Assembly: GCA_004194705.1 (NCBI GenBank)
Contig: SADC01001082.1
Span: 1 to 64,000 of the forward strand
Reading direction: 5' to 3'
DNA: 64,000 bases
Source of the DNA: Ditylenchus dipsaci
Lineage: Eukaryota; Nematoda; Chromadorea; Rhabditida; Anguinidae
Each line of letters opens with the position of its first letter. Position 1 is the first letter of the stretch. The position numbers and the translations under genes are program-made. This document shows positions 21,940 through 31,418 of the stretch, piece by piece. Under the pieces are notes generated by a model, which made no database searches, was not told the origin of the DNA, and was given only the letters and a program-made list of their open reading frames with translations.

Positions 21940-22345
21940 CATTATCCAAAATGTGATGTAATAGGAGGAATTTTTGAAATATTAGCACTCTGAGACGGCT
22001 CATTTTCGACCCCCCCCCCTCCCCTCTATTTTCTTGTCTTTTCAATAAAACTTGAATTTTTTTTACAGAAATTGTACATATCAAAAAAACATCAAGATTG
22101 GCAAAAAAAGTTTTGGCTGGGAGGCTTCTACCAAAAAATCACTTTTTTGCCTCGATCCCCCCTTACCTCCTAAAATTTTGGCTCAAAAACAACAGGGGGG
22201 ACCAAGGCAATTTTTTTGAAAAAATGTTTTTTGCGCAAATTTTTTTTGCCAACCTTGATCCTTTTTGATATGCACAACTTCTGTAAAAAAATTAAGTTTT
22301 ATTAAAAAGACAAGAAAATAAAGGGGGGTCAAAAATGAGTTGGTC
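21940..22345. mobile_element. Palindromic element, ~400 bp
   Basis: Left TTTTCGACCCCCCC, TATTTTCTTGTCTTTTCAAT and TTACAGAAATTGTACATATC pair with right GATATGCACAACTTCTGTAA, ATTAAAAAGACAAGAAAATA and GGGGGGTCAAAAATGAG. The inner arms carry CCTCGATCCCCCCTTA and AGGGGGGACCAAGGCAAT. No ORF. Confidence 0.7.
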
Positions 22346-22408
22346 TTCAGAGTGTTAAATGTCTGGACCCCTGTGTGATCGAACTTTAGACTACGCCACT
22401 TTGTTGTA

Positions 22409-22560
22409 CAGTCGAGTCTCGATATAGTGGCACCCTCCGGGACTGACCATCAGGTGCCACTCTATCGAAGGTGCCACTTTAGCAAGGGTGCCACTTACCG
22501 AGACATTCAACCAAATCCAATACAATAGTGTCACTATAGCAAGTCAAAAACATTGTAGCA
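22409..22560. mobile_element. Pogo-type left end with GTGCCACT repeats
   Basis: TA then CAGTCGAGTCTCGATATAGT, followed by GTGGCACC, AGGTGCCACTCTATCGAAGG and GTGCCACTTTAGCAAGG. No paired right end was identified. Confidence 0.5.
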
Positions 22561-22569
22561 TCGAAAAGT

Positions 22570-24195
22570 AAAAAATTAATAGATACGCATCATTTGTGCT
22601 GGTCACCTCTCATTTTGATAGTCATTTTTCTTGAATTCGCAAAATTCAGGCAGTTGCTGACAGGGAAAGCAGTGCTGAAAATGGTGACAATCGGTTTGTT
22701 TTTTTGCAATTTTTTGATCGGAATTTTCGCCGCTGTAATTTAAGGTTCTAAGATATCCGTAATTTTAGTTTAGTTATTTAAGATATTTAAAAATATCCGA
22801 CTGAGCATTCCATAGACTGAGCATATCCCAAGTAGTGATAGCGGACTCCGTTTTGCGATATTTTCGAGTTCAGTCGATTTTCTAGCCAACTTTTCTAAAC
22901 CAGATCTTAATTTTCATAACTTATCTTTTTCACAACTTTCAACGCTTCACAACATGGTATTATTGGATTTTCGTAATTAGAATTTTTCTTTCTATAAAAC
23001 AGCCCCTCAAAAATATCGCAAAGGGGATTTTTATTTTTGGGCTTGCGATATTTTTGCGATATTTTTTTGAGAGAAATGCAATATATTGCATCACTCATCT
23101 CATTACTTTAAAGGACCATCGCCGTGGCCGAAAGCAATCGACACCCATTGTCCAATAGATCCGATGGCAATATCCGTTAAAAGATTTATTGAAAAAAAAA
23201 TGATTTGCTCAGGAAATAGCTGAAATCCACTACAAAAAAGATCCTATCTGCCACTAATAGGCTGATTTCTATGGAATTGGGTTTGTGGCATATTCTAGTC
23301 TTTTAATAATATTTTTTACTGGCAAATTTTAGCGTTCTCGAAAACCAAGTCAGCATGACCCTAAAATATTGGATATTTCACATTGAAAAAACCTCAAAAA
23401 GTTAAAAATTGAAATTAAGGCAAACTAGCCAATTCTGACTAGAAAAACAAAATTTTGAAAATTTGTTGAAGGCTTTTGATTTCTTTCTTTTTATAATATT
23501 TTTTCTTGCCTACTTTGTTTTTCTTCTTCAAACCCTTAGACAATAGCTCATAGATATGTTTTATCAAAACATTTTTGCTTGACATTATGTTTTTATTCAA
23601 AAAATTTTTGCTTCTTGACATTATTCATGTGAACTTGCCCAAGGAAACATATAATAAAAGAATGAAAGTACGTGTGCTGAATAATTCTATGTGAACAGTT
23701 CTGTGAGAACAATTCTGTGTGAACAGAATTGTATATTTTCTGGTTTACAACTGTTTTTTTACTATGACTGTGATCGAATGTGTTCCGGAACGTCCCGCTT
23801 TCCGAAATTCGCGCCCCAATTCAGGACTTTTTCAGAATATTTCGCCAATTTTTTTTTCCTCTCTGGCAATTTAAATCTCATCATTTTTCACCATCTAACG
23901 AGGGAACCCATCGAACTGCACGATTCGAAAATTCTGACAATGCCATCTCGTAAAGTAAAGTCGATTTGGTTAATGAAATTTAGATAATTTTTGCTAATAG
24001 ACAAAAAAGTCAAATCCGCAGACTCGAGAGGCATTAAACACAAACTGACTTGGTCTCCATGTGGATTCTAGAAATGATATTTCGTAATTCCTCTAATAGG
24101 CCGACCACCCTAGATTCCAAAAACGGGCTTCTGGCATTGTGTTTTTGACCTATGTTTCGAAAACCACTGTTAGGCAAGTCACCATCTATTTTGTA
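22570..24195. other. Repeat debris, no gene seen
   Basis: AT-rich. GCGATATTTTTGCGATATTT repeats near 23040-23060. The phrase GGCATTGTGTTTTTGACC near 24135 and its complement near 25905 bracket the hAT element at 24205-25840, so that hAT lies in the loop of an older inverted repeat. Confidence 0.45.
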
Positions 24196-24204
24196 GCTCA
24201 TCTC

Positions 24205-25840
24205 TAGGGTTGTCGAATCGAACGTTCGATTTCGAACTTCGAGTCAAATCTTCGAGATTTTTTCGAACGTTCGACTTCGAACCGAACGTTCGTTCGAAAA
24301 TTTTCGAACCCGAACTTCGAACCGAACGTTCGATTCGAAATTTCAAACTCGAACTTCGAACCGAACGTTCGATTCGAAAATTTCGAATTCAAACTTCGAA
24401 CCAAACGTTCGATTCGAAAATTCTTGAATTCGAATTGAACGTGTAATTAGGGAAATTAGAACTTTTTACCAGATATTTTTAAAATTTTAGTCATAATTTC
24501 GTGACCTTTATTAAACTATAACAACCAAATAAATCAAAATTCTTCGAAATCTACGGAATTTCCCATTAAAATATTGATGATTTCTTCCGGTTCTTCAGTA
24601 TTCTTGCTTCTGGCATCCTCTAGTACTGAATCCGCCAGCCCGGTTTTGATGTGAAGAAGGTTGGCTGCAGCATCTTTTGGTAAACGGGATCGAAGAGAGT
24701 TAGCGAAGAGAAGAGAAGCTTTGGAAAACACCTTTCTGACGCAACGCTGGGTAACGAAATGGACAAGTATTTACGAGCCAGAATTGCGAGATGAGAGAAT
24801 TTTGGAGAATTAAAAAAAAGCTATTCCAGAGAGAATTCACAGAAACTATAAGCCGTACCATAGTAGTGAGTGCTCCCTTTGCGAGAACTCATCTAAGGTG
24901 ATTGAAATATATCGATCCTTTGCAAATTTCCTGAGACTTTCTTTGCATTCCTCAGCCTTTTTCGGCACTTCTGAAGAAATATCGTGACGCGAAGGTAGCT
25001 GAATTAAGGTTGCGGGGAACTCATTTTTAAAAAGGCTTGCTAAAATCACCTTTGAGGTTCTATAGTTAGTTCTGATCAGATGACGAAGAAACGGCGATTC
25101 AGCAATCGAGTATGGCAAATTATGTTGAACAATCAGCTTCAGCACGTCATTTCTCAAATTATCCGTTTGAATCTAATAAATTAGGTTAATAAAATTGAAA
25201 TTTTTTTGAATTATCATACTTTCGAGTAATTCGGACTGAATATCGAAGGGAGTGTTTCCGTTCGTGCCTTCTTCGCGCTTGGACCATCGAATTTTACCAT
25301 AGCTTCGTTATGTTTTGCAGATTGTAGATGAGAAGATAGATTTGTTGTGGCTCCACTTTTTCCAAGCGAATATTCAGCACCACACTTGCAAACTGCCTTG
25401 TCGCCCTTTTTCACAAAAGTTGCCCAAACGTCGCTCGGCATAACTGTTAAACTAAAAGCATCAAGAACATTTACAGAATCATGAAAACTAGCATGAATGA
25501 ATGTCAGATTCGAAGCTTGAATTGAAATAATCAGAACTTTATAAATCGAACATGTGAAAATTTTATGATTCAAATTTCGAATCAAACGTTCGAAAATTTC
25601 GAATCGAACGTTCGAAAATTTTCGAACTCGAACTTCGAATCGAACCGAACGTTCGAAATTTTCGAACTCGAACTTCGAATCGAACGAACGTTCGAAATTT
25701 TCGAACTCGAACTTCGAATCGAACCGAACGTTCGAAAATTTCGAACTCGAACTTCGAATCGAACCGAACGTTCGAAAATTTCAAACTTCGAATGTTCGTC
25801 GAATCGAACGTTCGAAAATTTCGAACGTTTGACAACCCTA
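24205..25840. mobile_element. hAT transposon, internally deleted, 1636 bp
   Basis: The ends TAGGGTTGTCGAATCGAACG and CGTTTGACAACCCTA are flanked by a perfect 8-bp duplication, CTCATCTC. Long arrays of CGAACTTCGAA and CGAACGTTCG (self-complementary) fill about 24215-24440 and 25565-25825. Between them are remnants of a hAT transposase on the minus strand. The TAGGGTTGTC end and the TSD length are typical hAT features. Confidence 0.9.
24534..25585 (-). pseudogene. hAT transposase, internally deleted
   Basis: Three minus-strand pieces are in transposase order. 25585-25230: BED zinc-finger-like SDVWATFVKKGDKAVCKC, AEYSLGKSGATTNLSSHLQS, AKHNE (C-x-C ... H-x4-H). 25157-24849: LPYSIAESPFLRHLIRTNY and AKDRYISITLDEFSQREHSL, the segment before the first catalytic Asp. 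24731-24534: FSKASLLFANSLRSRLPK, DAAANLLHIKTGLAD, like the hATC C-terminal dimerisation region. The catalytic core between the second and third pieces is absent, so the protein cannot be active. It lies wholly within the TSD-bounded element at 24205-25840. Confidence 0.75.
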
Positions 25841-25849
25841 CTCATCTCA

Positions 25850-26200
25850 CTCGCTACAAATTGAGGGGTAACTTGCCAAAGAGGAGTCTTCAAAAAATTG
25901 GTCTAAAACACAATGCCAAGAACACGATTTTAAATCACAGGGGGCCGGCTCATTAGAGAATTACGGTTTGTCTATAGTCTACCCTTCATATGGTTACACT
26001 CTCGAAAGTTCGAACTTTAGCAGAATCCGATATCATTTTGAGCCCGTAAGTGTAAAAAATTGGACTGAGTTGAGGATCGAACCTTTTAAGTTTCAATAAA
26101 ATTTCAATAAAATTCATATTTCTGTTTAAGCCAAATTTTTTTTGAAACAACAAAACTCATTTCCGTTTAAAAATGAACTTTTTTCCTTAAAAAATATACT
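25850..26200. other. No feature seen
   Basis: Non-coding. GGTTCGATCCTC (minus strand near 26070) resembles a tRNA B box but has no A box at the right distance. Confidence 0.4.
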
Positions 26201-26213
26201 GAATGTGATAGGC

Positions 26214-26330
26214 ACCGTGCAAATGTTAAGCCAGGTGCCGGCACCGGTGCCGGAGTCGCATTTAAGGCCCGGTGCGGCACCGGTGCCGGTGCGGTGCCGG
26301 TGCCACAATTTACATTTTTACAACACTGCT
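26214..26330. mobile_element. Truncated hAT-type MITE with GGTGCCGGTGCC array
   Basis: An array of GGTGCCGGCACCGGTGCCGG-type words ends in TTTTACAACACTG, matching the ends of the other CAGTGYTGTAAA elements (31624-31752). The left end is missing, so no target duplication can be scored. Confidence 0.55.
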
Positions 26331-26339
26331 AAACATTCA

Positions 26340-26560
26340 ATGAACCTTGGATAGAAAATTTTTACAATGTTCAAAATATGTTTGCTCAAGGTTCATTAAA
26401 TGTTTAGGCAGGCTTCTTAGAAGGTTATTCCAAGGTTCATTCAAGGCTCTGCTGAACCTCAAGTGACATTCAAAGGAACCTAAAATCAAACTTTCATGAA
26501 CCTTGCAGCTACCTTGACCAAGGGTTGAAAAAGAAACAGTGTACTTAGGTGTGCGTACCC
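26340..26560. repeat. CAAGGTTCATTxAA repeat, paired with 28195-28281 and 29703-29730
   Basis: GAACCTTGCAGCTACCTTGA and GGTTGAAAAAGAAACAGTG here match sequence on both sides of the element at 28282-29702. This copy therefore shows what that site looked like without the insertion. Confidence 0.65.
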
Positions 26561-26788
26561 ATTAAGTCTTACCTGTTACCCAGATAGTATTAACTCGGTG
26601 GTTTTAGAGATGAATTAGCGGACCAGACCAGGTCCACCAGTAGATCGGCCTATGTTGCCATGCAGAAGTTTAGGCAGAAGCCTTTGGCAGAGGCGCTTTT
26701 TCTTCAAAATACTTAGGTGCATACAGACCATATTTTTTTGCCTTTTTAGAAATCACTGTGCAGTTTTTCTTTCTCGAGGTGTACACAG

Positions 26789-27667
26789 CAGTGTTGTGAC
26801 TTCCTCATCCTCATTCCTCATCCTCATTCCTCTCCTCTTCCCTCCTCAGAGGAAGAGGAATGAGGAAGAGGAAAACTTTTTCAGAGCGATGAGGAAGAGG
26901 AAGAGGAGAGGAAATTTTTTTTGAGACAATGAGGAAGACAAAATTTTCCTCAAAACTGACCCTTCAGTCAATAAAGTCTAGGTTCCTCGAATACATTTTA
27001 TCCGTTCAACAGTGGACATCAAAATAAAGCAACAATAAATTAAAAGACAATATGCAACGTGACGAGCAGTCCGGGGTCGAGCAACGCAGCAATTGTGAAC
27101 ACCGACTTGTGCTTGGACTCTCCTTGGTAGTCGGCGTGTTTGTCTCGGAATGCCTTCCGACGTTGTGTTTGTCCGTCTGGAATATGTCTAGCTGGAATAT
27201 GTTCGCTAACACCAGGCGTAATAAAACCAACCTTCGCTCCACACGGATGCATCTTCCCTTCAAACTCCACCATGAACGAGCACTTGTTGTTATGGCCCAC
27301 ATATTGGCTGAGCTTCGGCTCTGAAATTGGCTTCGGCTTTTAGTAGATTAGACTAATCAAATGAAATCGACTCACTCTTGTACGCCACCATCAATTGAGA
27401 CTGTCCGCTGGGGTACATTGCGCCGAAGTAGGAGTCTTTGTTGTGTCCTTGAAGTAGTCGAACAAACCTCCTTTTGAGACCTTTCCATCGCCAGGTGTAG
27501 AGTTAGTTGCAGTTTCGCTCATTCTGAAAAGCGTATGAGGAAAATTTAGAGGAATGAGGAAGGAAAAGTGTTCCTCAGAGGAAGAGGACTGAGGAGAGGA
27601 AGAAATTTTAGACGCGACGAGGAAGAGGAATGAGGAGAGGAAAATTTTCAGCCAAGTCACAACACTG
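26789..27667. mobile_element. hAT transposon, internally deleted, 879 bp
   Basis: The ends CAGTGTTGTGACTTCC and AAGTCACAACACTG are flanked by a perfect 8-bp duplication, GTACACAG. Both arms contain arrays of GAGGAAGAGGAA/TTCCTCATCCTC words. A deleted transposase gene lies between them on the minus strand. Confidence 0.9.
27040..27518 (-). pseudogene. hAT transposase fragment (N-terminus joined to a late segment)
   Basis: The first piece starts at ATG 27518: MSETATNSTPGDGKVSKGG, LFDYFKDTTKTPTSAQ. A second piece (about 27330-27040), after CTAAAAG, reads PKPISEPKLSQYVGHNNKC, EGKMHPCGAKVGF and then KSVFTIAALLDPG. AALLDP is a familiar motif from the middle of hAT transposases, and the abrupt join to it suggests an internal deletion. 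Downstream hATC sequence is missing. Confidence 0.55.
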
Positions 27668-28281
27668 GTACACAGATGCCTTCAAGCCTTATCAGGATCA
27701 AACTTTCCCAATTGTGATTTATCTCTCAAATATGCTGATGGGACTACTGTTTCAATGTTAACAAGCTTCCTTGGAGATAAGTGTAATTTAAAAGTAAGAA
27801 GAATTTATGACCTCGATATAAACAACCTTCCACCAAAAAGTAAACAAGTAATGGCTGATAACAGTGAAATTAAAAAAAGGACAGAACATTGGACTTGACA
27901 TTACAGGCATGTACTAATCACGAGCTTTAACTGAAAGATTGTCAACACTTTTCCAGACTTATTTTTTTTCGCTCATGAATTTTTGCTTTAGCGCCAAAAT
28001 TTCTCACCGACCACTTATTCTAAAGGTCAGAGTCTACGATTTCGTTGAAAAATAAGAAATTTTGAAATTTTCGTTCAAATTTCCAATGCCGCAAGACGAA
28101 AGACATAGATATTTTTGTCTTAAGTGGAATCTGAAGTTTCCTAGTGAATGTTAAAATGCTAAAGCAGCTTAGTAAATAAGTCGCTGAGCACGAATCTAAT
28201 GTCACCCAAGGTGCTGCTGAACCTTAGGTGACATTCAAAGGAAACCTAAAATCAACCTTTCATGAACTTTGCAGCTACCTT

Positions 28282-29702
28282 CAGGCCTGTGCACGGGCCG
28301 GCCCGGCCCGGGCCGTGATTTTTGAGGCCCGGGCCGGGCCGGGCCCAACTTTCAAAATTGCTTACGGCCGGGCCGGGCCGGGCTCGAAAATCGACGGGCC
28401 GGGCCGGCCCGGAAATTATTAATCTTAAATATACCTTATCAAATCCAACTTTAAAAAAAAATTTAAGTCTTGTATCAAAATATAGTCACGGATTTCGGGG
28501 TTTCAACAATTTGTTGACTGACTTACTGGAATTTTCAAAAGTTTGAAGAAAGTTCTGTTCATACAAAGACTTGTTTCTGAAACTTTTTGATATCGCATTG
28601 AATCAATTAATGGCTTGTTAGAAAGCTTAAATCCAGGGCTATGTAATAGTGTAATAGTTTTTCAAAATTCGCACTAAGAATATGAGAAACGGCCCATTTT
28701 TGAAACCTTGTTTTCGCGTTTTTAAGCTCTCGTTAATTTTCATTTTTCTTATGATTTCTATAAATTTTTTTATTTTTTTTATACCGTCGGAAAGCTCAGA
28801 ATTAGAGCTTTCTAACGGTATATCACACTGCCAAAATAATTCTGAAATATTGTACTACCAGCAAAAAGAATGATTGTAAACGTATTTTTTTGAATAAAAA
28901 GTCAAATTTTTTCGCGATTCCAAAAATCCTTACGGCTCTACTATAGCGCAAAAGACAGAGCAATTAAAATGGAACATTCTCGTGCAAAAAAATAAAGTAA
29001 AACATGGCAGAAAACAGGCTTTCTTAGTGTTTAACAAGACTCCCAAAAAAGTTCGAAAACGATTTTTACGTAAAACTTAAATTTCGCTGTGGAAACCTAG
29101 ATTTTGACATCGGATTCGTGTTTAGCATGGTCAATTTGTTTATGGAACTGCCCTCAAAGCTTACAACTTGCTGTGAAATTTCAAATTCCGCTCAAGACAA
29201 AAAAAAAGTGAGGCTAAAAATAGAATTTATCGTACAGGGTTGAACTGATTACTATTAAGCTTGTTTAGGTTTTTTCGTTTAGGTAATTCTGAAGATACAA
29301 CTTGTCTATTTTTGTTTGCAAAAAACTGCTTTGCAAAAAGTGGACTGAATCCCGAGATATTTCACTCCTGACTTGGAAACTGAGTATTTTAAGGAATAAA
29401 TTAGGTACAGCGATGAGTCAATTGATGAAAAAGAGTAGAGAAACTTTTTCACATAATCAATTTTTCTCTATTTGTGTTAGAAAATAAATAATAGAAAAAG
29501 TATTGCGTTTCGAGTGATGTTGAATAATAAAGTCTCCCACTCTATTTTTTGCTTGATTTTTTGAATATGTTGGAAATCGCACTGACAGTTGACCGTACTA
29601 CGGGCCCGGGCCGGGCCGGGCCGGGGGGCCGGGCCGGGCTGGGCCGGGCCAAAAAAAAATGTCCGGGCCGGGCGCGAAAAAGTGGGCCCGTGCACAGGCC
29701 TG
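28282..29702. mobile_element. hAT-type foldback with GGCCGGGCC arrays, 1421 bp
   Basis: The ends CAGGCCTGTGCACGGGCC and GGGCCCGTGCACAGGCCTG are flanked by GCTACCTT and GCTACCTA (7 of 8). The unoccupied sequence at 26505-26530 confirms the insertion point. Both arms carry GGCCGGGCCGGGCC arrays. The interior (28430-29560) has no transposase. It includes one arm of the CTCGAGACAA palindrome family near 29105-29200 and a possible hairpin at 28788-28822 around CCGTCGGAAAGCTC. Confidence 0.85.
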
Positions 29703-29745
29703 GCTACCTACAAGAGTCGAAAAAGAAACAGTGAAATTCAAAGTA

Positions 29746-29991
29746 CCGTATTTTCTCTATAAGCGGCCGGGGAGCTTATTTTTCAAACCCCCAGAAATCA
29801 GAAATTTGGAATTCGATTTCGAGATTTTTGGGTGCTCAACCAAAATCTAAAAAGTGCAATCGGTAGAGCTCGTGGGAGTTAAGAAAACGTATCAGACAGC
29901 TTTGCAAAATATTGCTTCTCCACTGAAATCCAGACCCTCAAAGTCGAGGGGGGGGGTTTGGGGGTGGGATCGCTTATTAGACGAAATACGG
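29746..29991. mobile_element. TA-flanked MITE, CCGTATTTTCTC class
   Basis: The ends CCGTATTTTCTCTATAAGCG and CGCTTATTAGACGAAATACGG are flanked by TA. Inner words GGGAGCTTATTTTTCAAACC and GGTTTGGGGGTGGGATCG are roughly symmetric. Relatives are at 33448-33706, 34015-34263 and 47414-47613. Confidence 0.7.
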
Positions 29992-30133
29992 TACTTGAAA
30001 TAAGCTTTAACTTGAAGCATGATATCTTGAATCCTGTCTAACCTTCTTGTCTAACCTCCTCTATGGTTATGTTTCACGTGTCGTGGTCATGTGTTTTGCC
30101 TGAAAGACGTGTTTTACGATCATGTCTCATGTG

Positions 30134-30884
30134 CATACCTGCACGGGCGCCGGCGCCGGGCGCCGGCGCCGGCTAAAAAATCTTAACAGTCGGGCGCCGG
30201 CGCCAGTGCCGGCGCGCGGCGCCACTTCAACTGCGGCGCCGGCGCCTGAATGTTAAGATTTCAGCTGTCTTGACAATGTCTTAGTAAATTCAAAATTTTC
30301 TCAGATTTTTTTGCAGACAAGTTATTTTTAATCTTATAGTAAATTTTTATTTTTTATGTTTATCACATGTAAATCACAAAATTTCATCACCGGTTTTTGC
30401 TTTTTTTTTTTGATGTTCTCCACTACCTGATGAAGATAGTTATCCACTATTTCCTCGACTCGTTGTTCACTGTTTCCAAAGATTGCCTCTCCAGCTGATC
30501 AGCTGTGATTGAAATTCCAAAGAAGGCAATAAATTTGAAAAATAGTTTTTTCCAGATTTTACTCCGCAGTGGTGAAAGCTCCACTGGCCCAGTACTTTTG
30601 AAAAGCAAAACAATGCTTGTTTATAACCGCAACATGATAAATTTTTAATTTCTCATAATTGTTGCTATTCCTAATACAAAAATTTCTATTTAAAAACATA
30701 AAACGTTAGATTAGTCTTTGTTACATTCTATTATTTTATTTACAAAAATGGCTTGATGTCGGCGCCTGGCGCCGTATTTCCTCTTTTAGGCGTCGGCGCC
30801 GGCGCCGACGCCCGGCGCCGAATTAATTGTGCCGCCGGCGCCGACTCGGCGCCCGGCGCCGATTTTTCTCAGCGTGCAGGTATG
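30134..30884. mobile_element. GC-armed hAT-type element, 751 bp
   Basis: The ends CATACCTGCACG and CGTGCAGGTATG are flanked by a perfect 8-bp duplication, CTCATGTG. Arms at 30143-30246 and 30765-30860 consist of GGCGCCGGCGCC-type self-complementary words. The AT-rich centre contains a broken minus-strand frame related to the ORF in 19298-20183. Confidence 0.88.
30410..30620 (-). pseudogene. Broken relative of the small ORF at 19647-19872
   Basis: Two overlapping minus-strand frames give KIWKKLFFKFIAFFGISIT, ADQLE, then after a one-base shift EAIFGNSEQRVEEIVDNY, LHQVVENIKK. By eye these align with KKLLSLVGINIAIDVATD and AILDDDSEEMEAKVDAYLRQ of the other element: the GI-x-I, AI, SE, VD-x-YL-x-Q positions agree. 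At least one frameshift is needed. The match is short, and chance cannot be excluded without an alignment score. Confidence 0.35.
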
Positions 30885-31133
30885 CTCATGTGACTTTGTA
30901 TGACTAATTTGTCGTCATTTGGTCTCTTACTAATTTGTCGTCACCTTCATGCTTCAGTTCCCTGTTCAAAACTATTCTATTATTTGCAGATTATTTGTCA
31001 ATATTTATTATTCGGGTGATGCTCTCTGGTGGTGTCAAGCCTTCCTGTGAATGCTCCAAGAATCAAAATTTCACTTCATCTATGTTTTTATTACCAATAA
31101 CCTCACTTTTCACATATTTCGAAAAAAACTTTA

Positions 31134-31418
31134 TTAGCATACAATGCGAAGCCACGGACATTGCATACTTTTAATCTTAGTATCGGGATCTGTTATTTCA
31201 GCGTATAACTTGAACAATTCATTCTCTTTCTTTTCTGGTTTAGCCAATTTCCTGCCATGCCTAGAATTGAGATGAGCAACCAGCTTTTTCAACCACCATC
31301 CTTTTTGAAATTTTCTATTATCATCACCCAAAGTAATCTCAACTAGTTGTTTGCACTTTTCAATGCAGTAAATTATTGATTTGTCAGAGACTTCGTGGCA
31401 GCGCTCAATGAGCAATTG
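31134..31418 (-). CDS. F-box/LRR gene exon 6: C-terminal LRR
   Basis: After a TTTAAG acceptor it reads QLLIERCHEVSDKSIIYCIE, KCKQLVEITLGDDNRKF, then a basic stretch LVAHLNSRHGRKLAKPEKKE, ITDPDTKIKSMQCPWLRI and a TAA stop. C-x-x-V-S/T-D-x-x-I ... C-x-x-L-x-x-I-x-L is the cysteine-containing LRR pattern common at the end of F-box/LRR proteins. The stop codon overlaps an AATAAA on the same strand, suggesting a last exon. Confidence 0.6.
   Translation of the reverse strand, partial: QLLIERCHEVSDKSIIYCIEKCKQLVEITLGDDNRKFQKGWWLKKLVAHLNSRHGRKLAKPEKKENELFKLYAEITDPDTKIKSMQCPWLRIVC

Noticed and set aside
22365..22400. GATCGAACTTTAGAC, tRNA B-box-like on the minus strand
   Set aside because: It is a single short match with no A box; more likely part of a dispersed repeat.
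25563..25893. Several overlapping frames of 90-100 codons on both strands
   Set aside because: All derive from the CGAACTTCGAA arrays at the right end of the hAT element.
28228..28422. Gly/Ala/Arg/Pro-rich frames in GGCCGGGCC arrays (also 29477-29734)
   Set aside because: These are subterminal repeats of the hAT-type element at 28282-29702.
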